Assembly (NCBI RefSeq): GCF_021390495.1
Contig: NZ_JAJEJP010000002.1
Span: 2,480,001-2,544,000, forward strand
Length of the DNA stretch: 64,000 bases
Direction: 5' to 3'
Source: Paraburkholderia sp. ZP32-5
GTDB taxonomy: Bacteria; Pseudomonadota; Gammaproteobacteria; Burkholderiales; Burkholderiaceae
The translations under genes and the position numbers were made by a program. Shown here piece by piece: positions 40,981 to 49,951 of the stretch. The notes under the pieces were generated by a model. The model was not told the origin of the DNA. It made no database searches and was given only the letters and a program-made list of their open reading frames with translations. Each line of letters begins with the position of its first letter. Within the stretch, counting starts at the first letter, position 1.

Positions 40981-43443
40981 CTACGCCTCCGTCGTTGCCT
41001 GCTGAATTGCGCTCCAGACCTTCTCGGCAGTGAGCGGCGTCGTAATGTGCCGCACACCGAGATGCCATAGCGCGTCGACCACCGCATTGCCGATCGCCGC
41101 GGGTGCGCCGATCGTGCCGCTCTCGCTTCCGCCCTTCGAGCCGAGCGGATTGCTCGGTGCGGGCGTTTCGATCAGTGTCGTGTGCAGATTGGGCATGCAG
41201 TCGGCACGCGGCAGCGCGTAATCGGTGAAGCTGCCGGTGATCAGCTGTCCGCTGTCGCGGTCGTATACGACCTGTTCGAGCAGCGCCTGACCCAGCCCCT
41301 GCGCGAGTCCGCCATGCACCTGGCCTTCGACGATCATCGGATTGATCACGGTGCCGCAGTCGTCCGCCGTGAAGTAGTCGGTGCACTTCACGACGCCGGT
41401 CTCCGGATCGACGATCACCACTGCCAGATGCATCGCCTGCGGATCGTTCGAGTCGGGCGGATCGTAGAACGACGTCGCTTCGAGACCCGGCGTGATCGAA
41501 CCGTCCTTCGGCAGGTTCGCGCCGTGGTACACGATGTCGGCGACCTGTGCGAACGAGATGCGCTTGTCGGTGCCCTCGACGCTGAACACCGAGTGCTCGT
41601 ATGTCAGCGCCTCCGGCTTGCAGCCGAGCAGATGCGCGGCGAGCCGCGCGGCCTTGTCCTTCACTTCGCCGGCCGCGCGGAAGATCGCGGACCCCGCAAC
41701 CGATACCGAACGTCCGCCCCACGTTCCATTGCCGTACGGAATCTTGTCGGTGTCGCCTTCGAGCACCGTGATGTGATCGACCGGAATGCCAAGCCTCTCG
41801 GCCGCGATCGCCGCATAGGTGATCCGGTGCCCCTGGCCATGGCAATGCGTGCCGGCAAACACCGTCACTCGACCATCGGTATGAACGCGCACGACCACCG
41901 TTTCATAACCACCGTGCAGACCGCCGCGCGATGCGAGATTCGCGCTCGGCCCCGTGCCGGCCTTATCGAGGAAGCAAGCCAGACCGATCCCCATCAGCAC
42001 ACCCCGTTGACGAAGCGCGGCTTGCCGCGCTCTGAGGCTCGGGTAGTCGGCGATATCCAGCAGCTTGTCGAACAGCAGCTTCGGATTGCCGCTGTCGTAG
42101 CGGCGGCCGCTCGGTGCAGGATACGGGAAGTCGGCGGCGTCGATCAGGTTCAGCTTGCGCAATGCGACGGTATCGATGCCCAGTTCGCGCGCGCCATTCT
42201 CGACCAGCCGTTCGTTGACCCAGCACGCCTCGGGCCGGCCGGAACCCCGATATGCATCGACCGGCACGGTATTCGTATAGACACCGCGCACACGCAGGAA
42301 CAGATTCGGCGTGCGATACAGGCCGGTGATCGTCTGCGGATACGAATTGCCCGGAATGCTCGGCGCGAAATTGCTCAGATAGCCGCCGAGTGCCGCGAGC
42401 GTGTCTACGTAAAGCGCGACAATCCGGCCATCCGCGTCGAACCCCATGCGTGCCACCGAGTAGTGATCGCGCGCCTGGGTATCCGACATCAATGCCTCGG
42501 AGCGAGTCGAGGTCCACTTGACCGGCCGGCCGACGAGGCGCGATGCCCACACCACGGTCGACACCTCCGCCGGAAAGTTGCCCTTGATTCCGAAGCTGCC
42601 GCCGATCGCCGGCGAGATCACCTGCAACTTGTGTTCGGGGATAAACAGCGCATACACGGCGAGCCATCGGCGCAGGTAATGCGGTTGCTGGCTCTGCGCG
42701 TATAGCGTGTAGCGCTCGTCGCCCGCGTCGTAGCTGCACACGTATGAGCGCGGCTCGATCGGACTCGCCGCGAGACGGTTGCTCGGCAGCACCAGTTCGA
42801 CGACCTTGTGCGCGGACGCGAGCGCGGCTTCCGTCGCTTGCGCATCGCCCTTGCGCACATCGAACACGACGTTGGTGCCGAACTGCTCGTGCACGAGCGG
42901 CGCGTCATTATCGAGCGCACGCGATACGTCGGTGACCGACAGCAGTTCCTCGAAGTCGAGCTGGATCAACTCGACCGCCTGCAGCGCGATATCGCGCGTT
43001 TCCGCGATCACCGCCGCGATGATGTCGCCGACGTGGCGCACCCGATCTTTCGCGAACGTCGGACGCGTCGCGGTGTTCATCGGCTTGCCGTCGCTGAACG
43101 GCATCGGATGCACGACGGTCAGCTCGCCGAGCCCCGCCTCCGCCCAATCGGCCGCGGTGATCACGCGCAGCACGCCGGCGAGCGCGCGCGCCTCGGATGT
43201 ATCGATGTCGAGAATCTTCGCGTGCGCATATGGGCTGCGCAGAAACACGCAATACGCCATGTCCCGCAGTTGCACATCGTCGACATACTGGCCTTGACCG
43301 GTCAGCAGCTTGCGGTCTTCCGGGCGCAGCAGCGGCTTGCCGATGTATTGGGTTCCGGCCACTTCCGCCGGTTCGATACCGATGACTCGCTGCTCTGCGA
43401 CCGCGCTGTCCGTGCCGGCCCCATCGCTATAGATTGCTTTCAT
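40981..43443 (-). CDS. Molybdenum hydroxylase large subunit (CoxL/aldehyde oxidase family)
   Basis: An 820-residue xanthine dehydrogenase/CO dehydrogenase-family large subunit. The active-site loop AYRGSGR (397-403) is the form II type and lacks the Cys of true CO dehydrogenase, and the catalytic Glu is Glu774 in GGSESGTIGAP. The N-terminal IGKPLLRPEDRKLLTGQGQY and THCHGQGH match molybdopterin-cytosine-dinucleotide enzymes. It should hydroxylate an aldehyde or N-heterocycle, not oxidise CO. It is coupled with FAD and [2Fe-2S] subunits (43483, 44367) and a CoxG-like anchor. The start is the ATG at 43443. Confidence 0.9.
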   Translation of the reverse strand: MKAIYSDGAGTDSAVAEQRVIGIEPAEVAGTQYIGKPLLRPEDRKLLTGQGQYVDDVQLRDMAYCVFLRSPYAHAKILDIDTSEARALAGVLRVITAADWAEAGLGELTVVHPMPFSDGKPMNTATRPTFAKDRVRHVGDIIAAVIAETRDIALQAVELIQLDFEELLSVTDVSRALDNDAPLVHEQFGTNVVFDVRKGDAQATEAALASAHKVVELVLPSNRLAASPIEPRSYVCSYDAGDERYTLYAQSQQPHYLRRWLAVYALFIPEHKLQVISPAIGGSFGIKGNFPAEVSTVVWASRLVGRPVKWTSTRSEALMSDTQARDHYSVARMGFDADGRIVALYVDTLAALGGYLSNFAPSIPGNSYPQTITGLYRTPNLFLRVRGVYTNTVPVDAYRGSGRPEACWVNERLVENGARELGIDTVALRKLNLIDAADFPYPAPSGRRYDSGNPKLLFDKLLDIADYPSLRARQAALRQRGVLMGIGLACFLDKAGTGPSANLASRGGLHGGYETVVVRVHTDGRVTVFAGTHCHGQGHRITYAAIAAERLGIPVDHITVLEGDTDKIPYGNGTWGGRSVSVAGSAIFRAAGEVKDKAARLAAHLLGCKPEALTYEHSVFSVEGTDKRISFAQVADIVYHGANLPKDGSITPGLEATSFYDPPDSNDPQAMHLAVVIVDPETGVVKCTDYFTADDCGTVINPMIVEGQVHGGLAQGLGQALLEQVVYDRDSGQLITGSFTDYALPRADCMPNLHTTLIETPAPSNPLGSKGGSESGTIGAPAAIGNAVVDALWHLGVRHITTPLTAEKVWSAIQQATTEA

Positions 43444-43482
43444 GCATGCGTCTCCTGTCGACCGGAGTTAGCGCTTTAGCGC

Positions 43483-44352
43483 TTACTCCTGTCCCATGAA
43501 AGATGGTTGCTGATACGGAATCTGCCAGCCGTCGGCCGGACCGTCCTGACCGTCGAGCGCGAGTTGCACCGCGCGACGTGCGAGCACGGGAATCAGATGA
43601 GCGCGATAGGCAGCCGATGCGTGAATGTCTGAACTCAAGGTATCGGCCGCCACGCTCAGGCCATCGAGCGCAGCGGCGCTGAAGTCCTGGCGCAGTGCGT
43701 CTTCCATCTGCGTGACGCGGAACACGCCCGCACCCGCGCCGGTCACGGCGACGCGCACCGACGTGCCGAACTCGGCAACGAAGACGCCAACCAGCGCGAA
43801 GCGCGATGCGGGATTCTTGAACTTGACATACGCGGCCCGGCTCGGAATCCTGAATGCGATCGACGTCAGCAGCTCGCCTGGCTGCAGCGCGGTCTCATAG
43901 AGGCCGACGAAGAAGTCGTCGGATGCGATCCGGCGGCGAGTGGTCTGCACGGTACCGTCGAGCGCGAGCACGGCCGCCGGGTAATCGGCGGCCGGATCGT
44001 TGTTCGCCACCGAGCCGCCCATCGTGCCCATGTTGCGCACCTGACGGTCGCCGATGCCGGCCGCGAGCGCCGCGAGCGCGGGTATGGCGGCAGCGATTTC
44101 GTTCGACGCGGCCACCGTCGCATGACGCGTCATCGCACCGATCACGACCTCACGGGCGTTCACGCCGATCGATGCCAATGCATCGAGCGCGCCGAGATCG
44201 ACGAGCGCGTCGGGCGCCGCGAGCCGCAGCTTCAGCGCGGCGATCAGACTTTGACCACCGGCGACTGGCCGCGCGTCCGGCCGTTCTTCAAGAAGACGAA
44301 GCGCGTCGTCGATAGTCGCGGGACGCGCATATTCGAAGGGATACGTAAACAT
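43483..44352 (-). CDS. Molybdenum hydroxylase FAD subunit (CoxM family)
   Basis: A 289-residue FAD-binding subunit. The flavin-pyrophosphate loop is AGGQSLIAALKLRL (about residues 31-44), and the second flavin contact is MGTMGGSVANNDPAADYPA. It transfers electrons from the molybdenum/iron-sulfur subunits to the final acceptor. The ATG at 44352 begins MFTYPFEY, a typical family N-terminus; the much longer frame upstream is out of frame with the [2Fe-2S] gene and is not used. It sits between the two other subunits. Confidence 0.9.
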   Translation of the reverse strand: MFTYPFEYARPATIDDALRLLEERPDARPVAGGQSLIAALKLRLAAPDALVDLGALDALASIGVNAREVVIGAMTRHATVAASNEIAAAIPALAALAAGIGDRQVRNMGTMGGSVANNDPAADYPAAVLALDGTVQTTRRRIASDDFFVGLYETALQPGELLTSIAFRIPSRAAYVKFKNPASRFALVGVFVAEFGTSVRVAVTGAGAGVFRVTQMEDALRQDFSAAALDGLSVAADTLSSDIHASAAYRAHLIPVLARRAVQLALDGQDGPADGWQIPYQQPSFMGQE

Positions 44353-44366
44353 CGACTCGCTCCGTG

Positions 44367-44840
44367 TCAGGCGCTCATCGCGCGCGAGGCCGCGTGAATC
44401 GCCTTGACGATGTTGTAGTAGCCGGTACAGCGGCACAGATTGCCGTCCAGCTGCTCGGCAATTTCCTGTTCGGTCGGATGCGGATTGCGCCTGAGCAGGT
44501 CGAGCGCGCTCATCACCATGCCGGGCGTACAGTAGCCGCATTGCAGACCGTGCTTGCGACGAAACGCGTCCTGCAGCGGGTGCAGCGTGCCGTCCGGCGA
44601 CGCGACGCCTTCGATCGTCGTGATCCGGCAACCCACGGCCATCGCGGCCAGCTGGTTGCAGCTCTTCACCGCGCGACCGTCGCGCAGTACCGTGCAGGCG
44701 CCGCATTGCGCGGTATCGCAGCCCACATGGGTGCCGGTCAGCCCAAGATGCTCGCGAATGTAGTGGACGAGCAGCGTGTGGTCGTCGACCTCGCGGGTCA
44801 CCGCGCGGCCGTTGACCGTCATCGATACTTCGATACTCAT
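44367..44840 (-). CDS. Molybdenum hydroxylase [2Fe-2S] subunit (CoxS family)
   Basis: A 157-residue iron-sulfur subunit with two [2Fe-2S] sites. The N-terminal plant-type site has C41, C46, C49 and C61 ([13 protein letters not shown]); the C-terminal site has C101, C104, C136 and C138 ([16 protein letters not shown]). All eight ligands are present. It is the first gene of the three-subunit enzyme, separated by 14 bases from the FAD subunit gene. Confidence 0.93.
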   Translation of the reverse strand: MSIEVSMTVNGRAVTREVDDHTLLVHYIREHLGLTGTHVGCDTAQCGACTVLRDGRAVKSCNQLAAMAVGCRITTIEGVASPDGTLHPLQDAFRRKHGLQCGYCTPGMVMSALDLLRRNPHPTEQEIAEQLDGNLCRCTGYYNIVKAIHAASRAMSA

Positions 44841-45088
44841 GAGTCGCTTCCTGTCGGTTGAAAATCGATCGCCGGGACTGCTCGACAGTTCGGCGACGGC
44901 ATCGTCGATGCACCGTTATCGATGAAGCCTGAGGTGAGCCGTGCGGCTCGGCCTTCGTTCCAGCCTCGGCGCCCTCGACAGCCGCCATCCATCGGCACGG
45001 TCCTCAGCGGTCGCTTCGGCGTGCCGTAGCGTGTTGCTGCGTGCAGTAGCGTGCGAAACGCCGCGGCTCCTTCGCGATCCGCGCCGGC

Positions 45089-45724
45089 CTAGCCGTGCAC
45101 TGCTAACGGCGCGTCGATCCGATAACCGAACACGTCGGCGCCGGTGCGCTGTTCGAGCGCGCGGCCAAAGCGGTACTTCAACTCCGGGGCATCGAACGGC
45201 GGCTGCTGAAGTCGCTGCTCCTGCGGTGTGAAAGGCTCCACGTGCAGCACGACGAACGTATGGCCGGGCGCGTCGGCGCGGAAAGCCTCGTCGAAACCGC
45301 GCTCCAGTTCCTCCACGCTGCTGAATTCGAAAATCCGCTTCAGGCCCATGCCCCGCGCAATCTCCGCGTAATCGCCGATCGAATCGTTCGGCAGCGTCGC
45401 ATTCGATGTCGCGCCGTAAGCGCGATTCGAAACGAGCAGATGCGTGAGGTTCGGCAGATTCATCTGACGCTCGACGACCAGCATGCCGGGATTCATGCAG
45501 AACGCGCCATCACCCATGAAGGCCCAGAAACGCGCGTCCGGCTGCGCGGCGGCGAGGCCGGACGCGAACATCGTCGACAGGCTCATCGACGCATCCAGAT
45601 AGAAAGTGGTTTCGCTGTCGCGTGTCGCCTCCCACCATGCCTGACCGGAATTACCCGCGGACGTGATCACGTATTGATTGGTGCGACGAGCAGCAAGCCA
45701 ACGGAAACAATCGAGGTAACGCAT
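45089..45724 (-). CDS. ThDP-dependent decarboxylase, cofactor-binding (beta) subunit
   Basis: A 211-residue protein with the thiamine-diphosphate pyrophosphate-binding domain as a separate chain: MGDGAFCMNPGML starts the GDG motif and LLVSNRAYGAT supplies the Asn. It resembles the beta chain of sulfopyruvate decarboxylase (ComE) and the C-terminal part of phosphonopyruvate decarboxylase. It must pair with the 45742 product, which supplies the other half of the active site. The 17-base gap between the genes supports this. The substrate is probably a 2-oxo acid. Confidence 0.85.
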   Translation of the reverse strand: MRYLDCFRWLAARRTNQYVITSAGNSGQAWWEATRDSETTFYLDASMSLSTMFASGLAAAQPDARFWAFMGDGAFCMNPGMLVVERQMNLPNLTHLLVSNRAYGATSNATLPNDSIGDYAEIARGMGLKRIFEFSSVEELERGFDEAFRADAPGHTFVVLHVEPFTPQEQRLQQPPFDAPELKYRFGRALEQRTGADVFGYRIDAPLAVHG

Positions 45725-45741
45725 AAGTCGTGTCCTTGTTC

Positions 45742-46275
45742 TTATTTGAGCAGGTCACGCGTAAACGCAACGACCGTGGGGCGGGAGAAAGTGCGGCTGT
45801 GTGCGTAGGCGCGGCTGATCTCGGGAAGCTTGTCCGCGCTGTCGACGATCGTGTACGGCATGTCGATCGCGTTGAGCACCGGCTCGAAATACAGGCCGTT
45901 GGAAATGTGATGCTTGTGGTGATCGCCGAACGCGCCGCGCAGCGTCGTCAGCAGCAGCAATGGAATCTCGTAGCTGTAGTTGATTTTCGTCAGCGCGTAG
46001 ATGCAGGTCATGAAACCGGACGCGCCCATCACCGCCGCGCTGCCCTGCCCGCCCATATAAGCGCCGGCGCACAGGCCGATCGCCGATTCCTCGCGATTGA
46101 CCGGCACGTGCCGAAAGCGCTCGTCACTGTCGATTTCGCCGATCAGATCGGTAATCCAGTTGTCCGGCAGCGTGGCAACGAGTTTGACGCCGCAGCCGGC
46201 CAGTTGCTCGGTAATGCCGCGGGCAATCCGGATCCCCTTATCGGGATCGGCGGCCACTGTGTTCGTACTGTTCAT
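45742..46275 (-). CDS. ThDP-dependent decarboxylase, pyrimidine-binding (alpha) subunit
   Basis: A 177-residue protein with the thiamine-pyrimidine domain. NREESAIGLCAGAYMGG (about residues 60-76) carries the conserved Glu that activates the cofactor. GVKLVATLPDNWITDLIGEI is the N-terminal Rossmann part. It is the alpha partner of a ComDE-type split decarboxylase. The ATG at 46275 begins the domain; a TTG/ATG extension upstream is not family-like. Position between the TTT transporter and the molybdenum hydroxylase suggests its product is oxidised by the latter. Confidence 0.85.
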   Translation of the reverse strand: MNSTNTVAADPDKGIRIARGITEQLAGCGVKLVATLPDNWITDLIGEIDSDERFRHVPVNREESAIGLCAGAYMGGQGSAAVMGASGFMTCIYALTKINYSYEIPLLLLTTLRGAFGDHHKHHISNGLYFEPVLNAIDMPYTIVDSADKLPEISRAYAHSRTFSRPTVVAFTRDLLK

Positions 46276-46341
46276 ATCGTTCTCTGAATTGCAAAACATA
46301 AGGAGCTTCGAAGCGATTCACGCAACCGGTACGGCTTCGCT

Positions 46342-46863
46342 TCAACGCATGAAAATGGGCCAGAAAGGCAGCGGCTGGAAGAACATCAGGTCGAACAGCA
46401 CCCATACGACGAACCCCGCCGCGAAGCCGTACAGCACCGATGCGCGCCACGACCAGCCCGCGATCCGCAGATAGCCGAGCACGAACACGACGATCGCGGG
46501 GATGAAGCCGAGCACCCAGCCGAGCCCCATCAGCAGCACCGGGCACGCGAGATGCACCCATACGCTGGCGCCACGCAACGAAGCGGCTTCGTCTTCCGAG
46601 CAGTGTGTTGCGTGGTGCGCGGCGCTGTGTGCGGCACTGTGTGTGCCCACGTCTTTCTTCGTGCTTTTCTTCGCACTCGCGTCACGCGGCTTCGCCAGCT
46701 CCATCGCGCAGACGCTCACCCCGGTGACGATGACGATCAAGCCGAGGACCAGCGGATAACCGAGCACCGACATCGGATACCGATAACCGAACCACCCGAT
46801 CGCGAGCAGCGCCGTGACCAGCGTGACGACAGCAGCGGGAAACGCTACCTGCATCGACTTCAT
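46342..46863 (-). CDS. tctB: Tripartite tricarboxylate transporter small membrane subunit
   Basis: A 173-residue membrane protein of the TctB family with four or five helices (FPAAVVTLVTALLAIGWFGY; VLGYPLVLGLIVIVTGVSVC; WVHLACPVLLMGLGWVLGFI; and others). The loop after helix 2 holds an unusual His-rich repeat (THSAAHSAAHHATHC, about residues 74-88) not typical of TctB. The ATG at 46863 overlaps the tctA stop by four bases. It forms the transporter with the tctA and tctC products. Confidence 0.85.
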   Translation of the reverse strand: MKSMQVAFPAAVVTLVTALLAIGWFGYRYPMSVLGYPLVLGLIVIVTGVSVCAMELAKPRDASAKKSTKKDVGTHSAAHSAAHHATHCSEDEAASLRGASVWVHLACPVLLMGLGWVLGFIPAIVVFVLGYLRIAGWSWRASVLYGFAAGFVVWVLFDLMFFQPLPFWPIFMR

Positions 46864-48350
46864 GCGTTGGCCCTCCTGCGCAGCGAACCAAACGACTTCA
46901 ACGCGCCCCACAACACCCGCAATACGATCGCGCTCGTAATGACGAACGGAACCGGCCGCATCAAGAATCCCCAGCCGTGCGCGTCGAGCGTGATAGCGAG
47001 CGAGTTCTCGATCATCGGCGCGAGCACGAAGCCGAGCAGTAGCGCCGGACGGCTGAACGACAGCGACTTCATCAACATGCCGAGTACGCCGAAGCCGGCC
47101 ATGAACACGATGTCGAGCGGCTCGTTGTTCAACGCATAGGTGCCGACGACGAGCGTGCACATCAACAGCGGTGCAAGCAGGCGGCCGCTGATCCGCGTGA
47201 TCGCGGTCAACCTCGCGGCGATCGGAATCAGCACGATGGCCGCCAGCACGTTCGCGATCGCGATCGTCAGTGTCAGGTGCACCGCGATGTCCATGTGCGA
47301 CTTCAGGAATTCCGGTCCGGGGGCGAGCCCGAACAGAAAGAACGCGCCGATCAGCACCGCCATCGACGAGCCGGCCGGGATACCGAATGCGAGCGTCGGA
47401 ATCATCCCGCCGCCCTCTTTCGCGTTATGCGGCGCCGACGCGGCAATCAAGCCTTCGACCGCACCGTGCCCGAATTGCGCGCTGTTCTTCGAGCTGCGCT
47501 GCGCGGATGCATACGCGAGCCACGGTGCCGTCGCACCGCCCATGCCCGGCACGATGCCGAGCACCACGCCGATTAGCGACGAACGAATCACGAGCGGCCA
47601 GTGAGCGAAAGCGGTGCGCATGCCGTGCAACACCTGTGCGGTATTGACGGGCGGCGTTTCCTGCGCGGCGATCCGCTTGCCGGTCACGCCAAGACCGATG
47701 ATTTCAGGCAGCGCGAAGATGCCCAACGTAAGCGGCACCAGATGAATGCCATCGAGCAGATAGTCGAGATGAAACCAGAAGCGCGGCACACCGGACGTGC
47801 CCTGGTAGCCGAACGTCGCGAGCACCATGCCGAGCGCGCCGGCCATCAGCCCCTTGCCGATGCTGTCCTTCGAGATCAGCACGATCATCAGCACGCCGGC
47901 GACTGCCAGCATCAGCGTGTCGGGCGACTGGAAATACAGCACCAGTGGCGGCAGCACCGGCAGCACACCGGCGAGCAGCAGCGCGCCGAGCACACCACCG
48001 ATTGCCGACGCGGTCAGCGCGGCGCCGATCGCCTCGCCGCCTCGCCCCTGCTGCGACATCGGATAGCCGTCGACGACCGCGGCCGCATCGGCCGGTTGCC
48101 CAGGCATGCCGAGCAGCACGGCGGTAATCGAGCCGGCGGTGTTGATGACCGAATGCATCGCGAGCATCAATGCGAGACCGACTGCGGGCTTCATGCCGTA
48201 GACGAACGGCATCACCAGTGCGAGCGCGGTGACGCCGTTCAGGCCCGGAATCAGACCGACGAACGATCCCACCAGCACACCGATGCAGATGAACAGCAAC
48301 GACATTGGAGAAGCGAACGACAGAATGCCGGAGATCACGTGGTGATACAT
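46860..48350 (-). CDS. tctA: Tripartite tricarboxylate transporter large membrane subunit
   Basis: A 496-residue permease of the TctA family, with about 12 helices. The signature loop GLIPGLNGVTALAL (N-terminal) and its internal duplicate GIVPGMGGATAPWLAYASAQ match the family's substrate-binding repeats. The ATG at 48350 starts the first helix; the longer upstream frame is polar. It works with TctB and the TctC-type receptor as a sodium- or proton-driven carboxylate importer. Its substrate is set by the receptor. Confidence 0.92.
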   Translation of the reverse strand: MYHHVISGILSFASPMSLLFICIGVLVGSFVGLIPGLNGVTALALVMPFVYGMKPAVGLALMLAMHSVINTAGSITAVLLGMPGQPADAAAVVDGYPMSQQGRGGEAIGAALTASAIGGVLGALLLAGVLPVLPPLVLYFQSPDTLMLAVAGVLMIVLISKDSIGKGLMAGALGMVLATFGYQGTSGVPRFWFHLDYLLDGIHLVPLTLGIFALPEIIGLGVTGKRIAAQETPPVNTAQVLHGMRTAFAHWPLVIRSSLIGVVLGIVPGMGGATAPWLAYASAQRSSKNSAQFGHGAVEGLIAASAPHNAKEGGGMIPTLAFGIPAGSSMAVLIGAFFLFGLAPGPEFLKSHMDIAVHLTLTIAIANVLAAIVLIPIAARLTAITRISGRLLAPLLMCTLVVGTYALNNEPLDIVFMAGFGVLGMLMKSLSFSRPALLLGFVLAPMIENSLAITLDAHGWGFLMRPVPFVITSAIVLRVLWGALKSFGSLRRRANA

Positions 48351-48366
48351 CGAACTCTCCCCGGCC

Positions 48367-49461
48367 CTAGAAGTATTGATGCAGCACGACCTGCTGGATT
48401 TGCGGCAGATGATCGCCGGCTGCGTTCTGCATGATGTTTTCGATCTGCTTCTGCAGCGCGACACCATCGAGGAAGCTGACCGGCAAATTAGCCTTGTTCC
48501 CCTGCGCAATCACGGCGGGATCGGTCAGCACTTCGCGCAATGTCGCGCGAAGATAGTCGACGCGGTCTTGCGGCACACCCGGCGGCGCCACCAGCGCGCG
48601 CTGCACCTCGCCGACCTGCTCGCGGAAATCGATCCACCACGTCTTGTCCGGCGCAATCTTCGTCAGTTCGAAAATCGTCGGCACGTTCGGCAGATCCGGC
48701 CACCGCTTGTGACCGATGATCGCGATCGGCACCAGGTCGCCGGACTTCAGCATCGGCAGCACGGAGCTGACCGTCAGCACGCCCGCGTCGACCTCGCCGT
48801 TGGCCACCGCGAGCGCCATGTCCTTCGCGCCCTTGTAGCCGTTGACGATCTTCGAATGCAGGCCGGTGGCCGCCGACAATACGGCGACGACATCGCTGAT
48901 GTTGTCGGCCGGACCCGTGGCGGACCACATCAGCTTCGGCGCGTGCAGCGCGTCGTCGAAGTTATGAATCTTGCTGTTGCGCGCGACGAACCAGACCTTC
49001 GGTTCCGTCGACACGCGCGCGAGCCAATTGAGCTTTTGCAGATCCCAGCGCGCGCCCGGACGGTCGGTGAGCTTGCTCATGATCGCGCCTTCGGCGCTCG
49101 CGTTCATCAGCGTCAGGCCATCGGGGCGCGACGAATTCAGCACGTTCAGCGCAAGCAGGCCGCTGCCGCCCGCGCGGTTCTCGATGATCACCTGCGCGTC
49201 GAGCTTCTTCGCCAGATACGGCGCGATCAGACGTGCGTACAGATCGTAGCCGCCGCCCGGCGGCGAGCCGACCAGGATCGTGACGGTCTTGCCTCGATAG
49301 AAATCAGCGGCGGACTGCTGCGCGAACGCCGATCCGGCAGGCAGCAGTAACGCGATGAAAAGCATCGCGAAGCCAGCGCAGGCGCGTACCGCGCGCAGCG
49401 ACGCGAACACGCTGCGCCGCGTCGTTGATGTCCTCCGATTCCGACTCGACTTAACCTGCAT
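48367..49461 (-). CDS. tctC: TctC-family (Bug) periplasmic solute receptor
   Basis: A 364-residue receptor of the TTT transporter. A long signal peptide (n-region of basic residues, then GFAMLFIALLLPAGSAFAQQ) precedes YRGKTVTILVGSPPGGGYDL, the Bug-family opening, and VIIENRAGGSGLLALN. It should bind a carboxylate in the periplasm and pass it to TctAB. It is the first gene of module E, with the promoter presumably in the AT-rich 490-base gap before the divergent porin. Bug proteins bind acids such as tricarboxylates, terephthalate and others; the ligand is unknown. Confidence 0.9.
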   Translation of the reverse strand: MQVKSSRNRRTSTTRRSVFASLRAVRACAGFAMLFIALLLPAGSAFAQQSAADFYRGKTVTILVGSPPGGGYDLYARLIAPYLAKKLDAQVIIENRAGGSGLLALNVLNSSRPDGLTLMNASAEGAIMSKLTDRPGARWDLQKLNWLARVSTEPKVWFVARNSKIHNFDDALHAPKLMWSATGPADNISDVVAVLSAATGLHSKIVNGYKGAKDMALAVANGEVDAGVLTVSSVLPMLKSGDLVPIAIIGHKRWPDLPNVPTIFELTKIAPDKTWWIDFREQVGEVQRALVAPPGVPQDRVDYLRATLREVLTDPAVIAQGNKANLPVSFLDGVALQKQIENIMQNAAGDHLPQIQQVVLHQYF

Positions 49462-49951
49462 TGCTCATCCTTTTTTATAAATAAACAGCACTGTCCGGGG
49501 CGTCAAACAGTCCGGATTCTACATTTTAAAAAATGACCGTCAAAGGATTTTTCATTTAAACAAATTTCATTCTTTAAATAGATATCGCGTATTCCCTTGA
49601 GGAATTGGATGATGAATACCGCCAGACGGAAAGATATGTCAGCGAATCTCCATCCCGTTATTCCGCAGCGGCATAACAGCGTGTGCCAGGCACCGCCGAA
49701 ATGCCTGTCAGGAATGGCTGGATACGGCTTCCAGCCGAGTTATCACGTCAAGCATAGGTAAGCGGAGCAATTCACTACGATGTCCCGGCGGATATAGCAA
49801 ATAGATTTTTTTCAAACTATCTCGGCAATTTACTCTCCCTTAGTATTCGACGCACACCGGATTGATTCGACATCGCTGCATTCCGGTTTCCCTCAAAACC
49901 GCAGACAAATATTTATTAGATTCAGCGATAATCCGAGATAAAAGGGATGAA
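49462..49951. other. AT-rich divergent regulatory region
   Basis: 490 bases separate module E and the porin, clearly more AT-rich than the surroundings. It contains a CATTTT-N2-AAAATG symmetric element (49522-49535) and a tandem CTGTCCGG/CAGTCCGG pair (about 49492-49515). It is likely to hold the module E and porin promoters. I see no gene in it. Confidence 0.55.

Noticed and set aside
40981..43443. CO dehydrogenase
   Set aside because: The active-site loop is AYRGSGR without the Cys of form I enzymes, and the context includes a decarboxylase and carboxylate importer.
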